A DNA stretch of 11,739 bases from Chloroflexota bacterium (GTDB lineage Bacteria; Chloroflexota; Dehalococcoidia; SM23-28-2; RBG-16-64-32): NCBI GenBank assembly GCA_022565075.1, contig JADFKG010000053.1, forward strand, positions 1 through 11,739, written 5' to 3'. Both the position numbers and the translations under genes were made by a program. A model generated the notes under the pieces. The model was not told the DNA's origin. It was given only the letters and a program-made list of their open reading frames with translations, and did no database searches. This document shows positions 6,170 to 11,739 of this stretch, piece by piece (within the stretch, counting starts at the first letter, position 1; each line of letters opens with the position of its first letter).

Positions 6170-6594
6170 TGGCCGCCAACCGTCAAGGCAGTTCGGCTAT
6201 CCCGGAGGTGCTTCAGGACACCAACCTCCCCGTCATCCTTATCCTGGTGACGCTGGTCGTCGGCATCGCGGCGCTGTTGCCGCTCGTGCAGACGAGCCTG
6301 GCGACATCGACCGGAGGTAACGTTTCGCGTCTGGAGCAGCTACGCGAGGACTGGCAGGCGCGCTTGCACGAGCAAGAGGTGAACGTCGCCAGGCTGGGAA
6401 GCCTCGACCGGATCGAGAGTGAGGCGCAAGAGCGGCTGAAGATGGTGGCGCCAGACTCAGTGACGTACCTGCGTGTCGACGCGCCGGCGCCCGCGCCGCA
6501 GAGAATCCCGAGCCGCTATCTGTCGGAAGAGGAAGGGCCCGTTGAGGGCGAATCGCTTTGGGAGGAATTCTTTGGCTGGTTACCGCTGCCATGA
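6169..6594 (+). CDS. ftsL: FtsL-like division protein (single membrane pass, coiled coil)
   Basis: The 141-residue protein has the bitopic FtsL/DivIC layout. A short cytoplasmic N-terminus is followed by one hydrophobic segment at about 21-41 (PVILILVTLVVGIAALLPLV). A polar, probably coiled-coil stretch spans 52-78 (SRLEQLREDWQARLHEQEV is clear), and then LGSLDRIESEAQERLKMVAP (76-95) resembles the conserved end of FtsL. The last 40 or so residues are Pro- and Glu-rich and end in WEEFFGWLPLP, which is not a recognised feature. FtsL proteins scaffold the FtsQLB complex and help activate septal synthesis by FtsW-FtsI. Primary sequence is poorly conserved in this family, so the name rests on topology, the LDRIE-type segment and position between rsmH and ftsI. 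The ATG overlaps the rsmH stop, and ftsI follows after 9 bp. Confidence 0.8.
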   Translation: MAANRQGSSAIPEVLQDTNLPVILILVTLVVGIAALLPLVQTSLATSTGGNVSRLEQLREDWQARLHEQEVNVARLGSLDRIESEAQERLKMVAPDSVTYLRVDAPAPAPQRIPSRYLSEEEGPVEGESLWEEFFGWLPLP

Positions 6595-6603
6595 GGATTA
6601 GCG

Positions 6604-8349
6604 ATGGGCAAGCGACGGTTCACTGAGGTCTGGCGCGTCTGGGCGGTGATGGCCGCTATCGTGCTGGCCACTGGCGTTGTCACCCTGCGCCTCGTCCAAC
6701 TGCAGATCATCGACCACGCCCAGTACGCCGCTGACGCGCGGCTGATCCACTACGGCCAGGACACGCTGGCCGACCGCCGCGGCGCGCTTCTCGACCGCAA
6801 CGGCTATCCGCTGGCCGCCAGCGAAGCCGCCTTCAACGTGATGGTAGAGAAACGCGCCTGGGAGGACCCCGCGGAGGCCCAGGCGGCCGCAGACTCGCTG
6901 GCGGAGGCCACCGACGCTTCCGCGGCCGAGATGATCCGCATCGTCCGCGACACGGAGGCCTTCGAGGTGCCGGTGGCGCGGGGCCTGAACTACGGGCAAG
7001 GGGTGGCCGTGCGTGAGCTCCGCCTTCCCGGCGTACGCCTGCTAGAGGGCAGCCGTCGCACGTACCCGGAGGGCAATCTGGCGGCGCAGCTCCTGGGCTT
7101 CGTCGGACAGGAGAACAGCGGCCTGACGGGCCTCGAGATCGACCTCGACTCGATCCTCGGCGGCAGCCCGGGGCAGGTGATTTACGAGCGCGACGGCATC
7201 GGCAACCAGCTGGCCTTTGGAGACCGCTCGGAGATACCGTCACGACCCGGCGCGAACGTCGTGCTGAGCATCGACCGCTACATCCAACGCCTGGCCGAGC
7301 AGGAACTCGACCGAGCGATCAGCGACAACAAGGCGGAAGGCGGAACTATCATCGTCATCCAGCCGGAGACGGGCCAGGTGCTGGCGATGGCCAGCCGGCC
7401 GACGTTCGACGTCACCAAGCCTGACCTGAGCGACAACTCGAAGCAAGCGCTCTTCCGCAACCGCGCCATCACGGATACGTACGAGCCTGGCTCGATCTTC
7501 AAGCTGGTGACGATGGCCGCCGCGCTCGACCTCGGCCTCGTTTCGCCGGAAACGTGGTGGTATGACGAGGGCGTCGTCAACCTGAGCGGCTGGAGTATCT
7601 ACAACTGGGATTTCTCCGCCAACGGCTCGCAGACCGTGCAACAGATCCTATCGAAGAGCCTGAACACAGGCGCGGTCTGGCTGGCCAGCCTCTGCGGGCC
7701 GACGGACTTCTACGACTACATCGAGCGTTTCGGCTTCGGCGTCACGTCGGACAGCGGCCTCTCGGGAGAGGTCGACGGCCGCGTGCGGACGCCGGATAGC
7801 GATCCGGAAGGCTGGCGCCCGATCGACCTGGCGACGAACAGCTTCGGCCAGGGCATCTCCGTGACGCCGTTGCAGATGGCGATGGCCGTTGCGGCAATCG
7901 CTAACGACGGTGTGCTGATGAAGCCGCAGCTGGTGAACGAGATCATCGATCCGCTTGGGGGTCAGGTCGTCGAGCCAGAAGCCGTGCGGCAAGTGATGAG
8001 TGCGGAAACGGCGCGAACCCTGCTCGACATGATGGGCGTTGTCTCAGAAGGGGTTCCCACGGCCTATCTAGACGTGCCGGGCTACAGCATCGGCGCCAAG
8101 ACCGGCACGGCGAACATCGCTACTGAAAACGGAGGCTACAAGCCCGATGCATACATATCGTCCCTCGTCGGCGTCGCGCCCCTGGAAGACCCGGCGATCG
8201 CGGTGCTGGTGAAGATAGACGAGCCGGAAGGCGTGCCCTGGGGAACAGTCGTCGCCGGGCCGGTGTTCAGTCGCCTCGTTGAGAAGACGCTGGCCTACCT
8301 GAAGGTGCCGCCAACCGAGGAAGTGTTCGTCTCGGGCCTGCAGGACTAA
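6604..8349 (+). CDS. ftsI: Septal peptidoglycan transpeptidase FtsI (class B penicillin-binding protein)
   Basis: FtsI cross-links peptidoglycan strands at the division septum and pairs with the glycosyltransferase FtsW. The 581-residue protein has an N-terminal signal-anchor helix (about 12-31, WAVMAAIVLATGVVTLRLVQ). Its dimerisation domain includes DRRGALLDRNGYPLA (57-71) and RTYPEGNLAAQLLGFVG (152-168). The transpeptidase domain has the SxxK motif SIFK with nucleophile Ser297 in YEPGSIFK, the SxN motif SLN at 352-354 (SKSLNTG) and KTGT at 499-502. No PASTA repeats follow; the protein ends soon after a terminal helix (PVFSRLVEKTLAYL). The ATG at 6604 follows GAGGA. murF begins one base after its stop, so murE, normally found here, is absent from the cluster. 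Confidence 0.95.
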   Translation: MGKRRFTEVWRVWAVMAAIVLATGVVTLRLVQLQIIDHAQYAADARLIHYGQDTLADRRGALLDRNGYPLAASEAAFNVMVEKRAWEDPAEAQAAADSLAEATDASAAEMIRIVRDTEAFEVPVARGLNYGQGVAVRELRLPGVRLLEGSRRTYPEGNLAAQLLGFVGQENSGLTGLEIDLDSILGGSPGQVIYERDGIGNQLAFGDRSEIPSRPGANVVLSIDRYIQRLAEQELDRAISDNKAEGGTIIVIQPETGQVLAMASRPTFDVTKPDLSDNSKQALFRNRAITDTYEPGSIFKLVTMAAALDLGLVSPETWWYDEGVVNLSGWSIYNWDFSANGSQTVQQILSKSLNTGAVWLASLCGPTDFYDYIERFGFGVTSDSGLSGEVDGRVRTPDSDPEGWRPIDLATNSFGQGISVTPLQMAMAVAAIANDGVLMKPQLVNEIIDPLGGQVVEPEAVRQVMSAETARTLLDMMGVVSEGVPTAYLDVPGYSIGAKTGTANIATENGGYKPDAYISSLVGVAPLEDPAIAVLVKIDEPEGVPWGTVVAGPVFSRLVEKTLAYLKVPPTEEVFVSGLQD

Positions 8350-8350
8350 C

Positions 8351-9724
8351 ATGCTTACAGTCAACGACATCCTCGAAGGGACCGCCGGAACGCTCGTCGC
8401 CGCACGCGCGCCGGAAGGTGCGACGTTCCGCCGCACTATCATCGACTCGCGAAAAGCGGCGGAGGGTGACCTCTTCTTCGCTCTGCGCGGCGAGAACCAC
8501 GACGCGCACGACTTCGTTCCGGACGCCTTCAAGTCCGGCGCCGCCGGCGCGGTCGTCGCGCGACCGGTGGAGGCAGGCGAGCAGGCGGTCTTCCACGTCA
8601 GCGACCCGCTGGACGCGCTGCAGCGGCTCGCTGCGTTCTGGCGCCGGCGGCACGACGTTCGAGTCGTGGGCGTCACGGGCAGCGTGGGCAAGACGACGTG
8701 CAAAGAGCTGACGGCGGCCGTGCTCTCCAGCCGTTACCGCACGCTCAAGAGCGAAGCCAACATCAACACAGAGATCGGAATACCGCTTACGCTCTTGCAG
8801 CTTACGCAGGAGCATGAGCGAGCCGTCCTCGAGTTCGGTATGTATCAGCCGGGCGACATTGAGCTCCTGTCGAAGATCTCCGCGCCCAACGTAGGCGTCG
8901 TGACGAACGTCGGGCCGGTGCACATGGAGCGCGCCGGTTCGATCGGCGCGATCGGTGCGGCGAAAGCGGAGCTGGTCGAAGCGCTTCCGGCGGACGGCCT
9001 GGCGATCCTCAACGGCGATGATCCACGAGTGACGGTGATGGCCCGCTGGACCAGCGCCCGCACAATACTCTTCGGCCTTGGTGAGCAGTGCGACGTCCGC
9101 GGCTCTGACATCGAGACGCGCGGCCTGGACGGCATCAGCTTCACGATCACGCACGAAGGCGATAGCGTGCGCGCGGAGTGCCCGTTGCCCGGGCGCCATC
9201 ACGTCTACCCGGCGCTGGCCGCGACCGCCGTCGCCCTGGGAGACGGCCTGTCGCTCGAAGAGATCGCGGCGGCGCTGGCCGAGGCTCGCGCCGGCCTGCG
9301 ACTGACCGTGCGTACAGGCCTCAACGGCTGCACGATCATCGACGACAGCTACAACGCGAGTCCGGACTCGATGGTCGCCGCTCTCGACCTGCTGGCGGAG
9401 CTGCCGGGCCGGCGCATCGCCGTGCTCGGTCATATGCGCGAGCTGGGCGCCGCCGAAGAGGAAGGGCATCGCCGCGTCGGCCGGTACACAAAAGGACGCT
9501 GCGACGCCCTCTACGTCGTCGGCGACGACGCCCGCGTGCTCGCCGAAGAGGCGCGAGCGGCAGGCCAGGAGGCAACGCTAATCCAATCGGCGGACGAGGC
9601 GGCCGAGGCGCTGCGCAAAGAGCTGCGCAAGGGTGACCACGTGCTGGTCAAGGCCTCCCGCGCGGTCGGCCTGGAGAGTCTCGTGGACGCGCTCACCGAT
9701 AAGCCTGACGGAAGCTCTGGATGA
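8351..9724 (+). CDS. murF: UDP-N-acetylmuramoyl-tripeptide--D-alanyl-D-alanine ligase (MurF)
   Basis: MurF adds D-Ala-D-Ala to UDP-MurNAc-tripeptide using ATP, the last cytoplasmic step of the nucleotide precursor. The 457 residues fit the family. An N-terminal substrate domain (DSRKAAEGDLFFALRGENHDAHDF, 32-55) precedes the ATP-grip P-loop GVTGSVGKTT (107-116). MurF-specific NINTEIGIPLTLL is at 137-149, VLEFGMYQPGDI at 159-170 and NVGPVHMERAGSI at 186-198; the last holds the expected catalytic His191. The C-terminal domain has DDSYNASPDSM (331-341) and VKASRAVGLE (433-442). These motifs identify MurF rather than MurE. Oddly, the HNxxN motif of Mur ligases reads H-H-V-Y-P (283-287), so both usual Asn are replaced. 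The gene starts one base after ftsI and overlaps mraY by 4 bases (ATGA). Confidence 0.95.
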   Translation: MLTVNDILEGTAGTLVAARAPEGATFRRTIIDSRKAAEGDLFFALRGENHDAHDFVPDAFKSGAAGAVVARPVEAGEQAVFHVSDPLDALQRLAAFWRRRHDVRVVGVTGSVGKTTCKELTAAVLSSRYRTLKSEANINTEIGIPLTLLQLTQEHERAVLEFGMYQPGDIELLSKISAPNVGVVTNVGPVHMERAGSIGAIGAAKAELVEALPADGLAILNGDDPRVTVMARWTSARTILFGLGEQCDVRGSDIETRGLDGISFTITHEGDSVRAECPLPGRHHVYPALAATAVALGDGLSLEEIAAALAEARAGLRLTVRTGLNGCTIIDDSYNASPDSMVAALDLLAELPGRRIAVLGHMRELGAAEEEGHRRVGRYTKGRCDALYVVGDDARVLAEEARAAGQEATLIQSADEAAEALRKELRKGDHVLVKASRAVGLESLVDALTDKPDGSSG

Positions 9725-10686
9725 TCTATGCACTGGTACTGGCGGCGATGACGTTAGCAGCGACGGTGGCGGCAGGATACCCGGCAGTCGCGCTTCTGCG
9801 GCGGCAGAACGTCGGCAAGGAGATCAGCGAGTGGGCGCCGGAGACGCACCAGGCGAAGGCCGGCACGCCGACGATGGGCGGGCTGCTCATCGTGCTGATG
9901 ATCGCCGCCTTCACCCTGGCCGCCAACTTCTTCGGCCGCTACTCCATCGGCCTGCCGCTGCTCGTCGGTGGCAGCTTCGCCGCCCTGGGCTTCGTCGATG
10001 ACCTCGGGTCGCTGGAAGGACGGCGCCAGGCGGCGCTCCAGCGGCGCGTGAAGCTGCTGGCGTTTATCGCTATCGGCGCCGGCGCCGCGATCGGCCTCTA
10101 CGAGTTCCTGGAGCTGCAGACGGTCAACGTTCCGTACGAGGGACGCCACGACCTGGGCTGGCTCTTCGTGCCGATCGCCATCGGCGTCGTTGTGCTGACG
10201 GCCGGCGGCGTCGCCGTCACGGACGGGCTGGACGGCCTGGCGGCGGGCACGCTGGCGATCGCCTTCTTCGCATACGGGATCCTCGCGCTGCACCAGGAGC
10301 AGATGTTTCTCGGCGCGTTCTCCTTCACCGCCGCGGCCGCCTGTGCCGGCTTCCTCTGGCACAACGCCTACCCGGCGCGCGTGTTCATGGGCGATACGGG
10401 GGCGCTGGCGCTGGGCGGTGCGCTTGCCGTCGTCGCCTTCATGACGGGCCAGTGGCTGGTCCTGCCGCTGATCGGGATCGTCTTCGTTATCGAGGGCGCC
10501 TCCGTCGGCCTGCAGGTGGCTTACTTCCAGGCGACCGGCGGTAAGCGAATCTTCCGCAAGACACCGATCCACCATCACTTCGAAGAAGGCGGCTGGAGCG
10601 AAGTGCAGACGACGATCCGCTTCTGGGTCGTTGGTCTGTTCGGCGCGCTGGTCGGCGTGGCGCTGGCGCTGGAGGTTTACTCATGA
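9721..10686 (+). CDS. mraY: Phospho-N-acetylmuramoyl-pentapeptide-transferase (MraY)
   Basis: MraY moves phospho-MurNAc-pentapeptide from UDP to undecaprenyl phosphate, making lipid I at the inner face of the membrane. The 321-residue polytopic protein is near the Gram-positive length. Visible are KAGTPTMGG (46-54), the Mg-binding FVDD (91-94), TDGLDGL (167-173), NAYPARVFMGDTGAL (215-229) with the expected catalytic-site Asp225, and PIHHHFEEGGWSE (282-294). About ten hydrophobic segments separate these loops. The segment before TDGLDGL reads AGGVAV, where most MraY proteins have NAVNL; the two usual Asn are Gly162 and Ala165 here. The start ATG overlaps the murF stop and the stop overlaps the murD start, both as ATGA, so translation is probably coupled. 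Confidence 0.95.
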   Translation: MIYALVLAAMTLAATVAAGYPAVALLRRQNVGKEISEWAPETHQAKAGTPTMGGLLIVLMIAAFTLAANFFGRYSIGLPLLVGGSFAALGFVDDLGSLEGRRQAALQRRVKLLAFIAIGAGAAIGLYEFLELQTVNVPYEGRHDLGWLFVPIAIGVVVLTAGGVAVTDGLDGLAAGTLAIAFFAYGILALHQEQMFLGAFSFTAAAACAGFLWHNAYPARVFMGDTGALALGGALAVVAFMTGQWLVLPLIGIVFVIEGASVGLQVAYFQATGGKRIFRKTPIHHHFEEGGWSEVQTTIRFWVVGLFGALVGVALALEVYS

Positions 10687-11739
10687 TCGACACGCGACGA
10701 CTTCTCGAATTCGACTTCACGGACAAGCGCGTGACCGTCGTCGGCCTGGGCGTCGAGGGCGTCGACATGGTGCGCTTCCTCTCGCGCCATCACGCCGAGG
10801 TCACCGTATCCGACTCGAAGACGCCAGAGCGGCTGGCCGAACAGCTGCGCGACGTAGAGCCTCTGGGCGTGAGCCTCTCGCTGGGCGCGAACGACGAAGG
10901 GGCGATCGCAACGGCGGAAGCGCTGTTCGTTTCGCAGGGAGTGCCGCTGAACCTGCCGCAGCTGAAGACGGCACGCGACCAGGGCGTGCCGTTCCTCTCG
11001 ATGGTCGGCCTCTTCCTGGAGCTCTGCCCGGGGCCGATCGTCGGCATCACCGGATCGAGTGGCAAGTCGACGACGACGGCGCTCGTCAACGAGATGCTAA
11101 AGGCGGACGACCGCGACATCTTCGTCGGCGGCAACATCGGCGTCGGTCTGCTCGACCACCTGGCGGACATCCGGCCATACACCTGGTCCGTGCTGGAGGT
11201 CAGCCACACGCAGCTGCAGCTGGTGGAACGCAGTCCGCACGTCGCCGCCGTGCTCAACATCACTCCGAACCATCTGGACCGCTTCGACTGGGACGACTAC
11301 CGCGCTCTCAAGGCCCGCATCCTGGCCTTTCAGGAGGCCGACGACATCGCCGTGCTCGGCTACGACAACGCTGAGACGCGGGCGCTGGCGAAAGATGTGC
11401 ACGGGCGGCTGGTCTGGTTCAGCATGACCGACGCCGCGCCCGGCGATGCGGTCTTCGTCCGCGACGGCACCGCGGTCTGGCGCTGGAACGGCAACGAACA
11501 GCCGCTCTTCGCCCTGGACGACGTGCGCCTGCGCGGCGACCACAACCGCGAGAACGCGGTCGCCGCCGCCGCCATCGCGCTGGCCTGTGGCGCGTCTCCG
11601 GCGGCGATCGCGATCGGCGTGCGCGCCTTCGGTGGCATCGAGCACCGGCTGGAGTTCGTGGCCAAAGCCGACGGCGTCGCCTACTACAACGACAGCATCG
11701 CCACGACGCCCGAACGCACGCTCGCCGGCATCCGCTCCT
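10683..11739 (+). CDS. murD: UDP-N-acetylmuramoyl-L-alanine--D-glutamate ligase (MurD), 3' end outside the window
   Basis: MurD adds D-Glu to UDP-MurNAc-L-Ala using ATP. The reading frame opens at the ATG overlapping the mraY stop and stays open for 352 codons to the window edge; the family is usually about 440-460 residues, so roughly the last quarter is missing. Seen are an N-terminal Rossmann-like segment VTVVGLGVEGVDM (17-29), P-loop GITGSSGKSTTT (121-132), GGNIGVGL (149-156), VLEVSHTQLQL (170-180), NITPNHLDRF (192-201), DYRALKARI (205-213) with the usual carbamylated-Lys position at 210, GDHNRENAVAA (285-295), and NDSIATTPERTLAGI (336-350). SHTQLQ replaces the usual SSFQL motif. The HNxxN motif is intact here, unlike in the MurF of the same operon. 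Confidence 0.95.
   Translation, partial: MIDTRRLLEFDFTDKRVTVVGLGVEGVDMVRFLSRHHAEVTVSDSKTPERLAEQLRDVEPLGVSLSLGANDEGAIATAEALFVSQGVPLNLPQLKTARDQGVPFLSMVGLFLELCPGPIVGITGSSGKSTTTALVNEMLKADDRDIFVGGNIGVGLLDHLADIRPYTWSVLEVSHTQLQLVERSPHVAAVLNITPNHLDRFDWDDYRALKARILAFQEADDIAVLGYDNAETRALAKDVHGRLVWFSMTDAAPGDAVFVRDGTAVWRWNGNEQPLFALDDVRLRGDHNRENAVAAAAIALACGASPAAIAIGVRAFGGIEHRLEFVAKADGVAYYNDSIATTPERTLAGIRS

Noticed and set aside
8267..9469. 400-codon open frame on the minus strand opposite ftsI and murF
   Set aside because: It overlaps two certain genes, shows no family motifs and has the Arg- and Ala-rich composition of a shadow frame.
10631..11374. 247-codon plus-strand frame overlapping mraY and murD
   Set aside because: It is an Arg-rich out-of-frame reading of murD. 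The murD frame starting at 10683 carries all the Mur ligase motifs.

Overview
This is a high-GC bacterial chromosomal window with two divergent blocks of core genes. The minus-strand block (17-4571) reads, in its own direction, molybdopterin adenylyltransferase-type mogA, trmD, rplS and priA. The plus-strand block (4786 to the right edge) is the start of a division and cell wall (dcw) cluster: mraZ, rsmH, an FtsL-like gene, ftsI, murF, mraY and murD, with murD cut by the window end. Coding density is very high. The only sizeable spacer is the 214-bp divergent region between mogA and mraZ. I see no rRNA, tRNA, CRISPR array, insertion sequence or phage gene.

The lineage is inferred, not proven. 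The compact mraZ-rsmH-ftsL-ftsI-murF-mraY-murD order, the Cys-rich insert near the RsmH C-terminus and the SHTQLQ variant in MurD suggest Chloroflexota (perhaps a Dehalococcoidia-like environmental genome). A deep actinobacterial lineage is the main alternative.

The plus-strand genes form one tightly packed transcription unit, with TGATG or ATGA stop/start overlaps or gaps of only a few bases. They make the lipid-linked peptidoglycan precursor (MurD, MurF, MraY), cross-link it at the septum (FtsI) and support division (FtsL-like), while RsmH modifies 16S rRNA. The operon appears to be headed by a strong sigma-70-type promoter (4617-4644) embedded in a ladder of MraZ-type TGGGG boxes with exact 10-bp phasing (4626-4670), so MraZ probably controls its own operon. 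A nested hairpin lies in the leader. murE is missing from its usual place between ftsI and murF.

The minus-strand genes serve translation (L19 and the tRNA m1G37 methyltransferase), cofactor synthesis (MogA) and replication restart (PriA). A good intrinsic terminator (2592-2617) separates rplS from priA. L19 carries an unusual acidic tail of about 85 residues.

The most unusual item is a perfect 28-bp palindrome (831-858) inside priA. It sits within an in-frame insertion of about 23 residues in the zinc-binding domain and encodes the same peptide on both strands, much like the protein-embedded palindromic elements of Rickettsia. Secondary points of interest are non-consensus residues at normally conserved Asn positions in both MurF and MraY.
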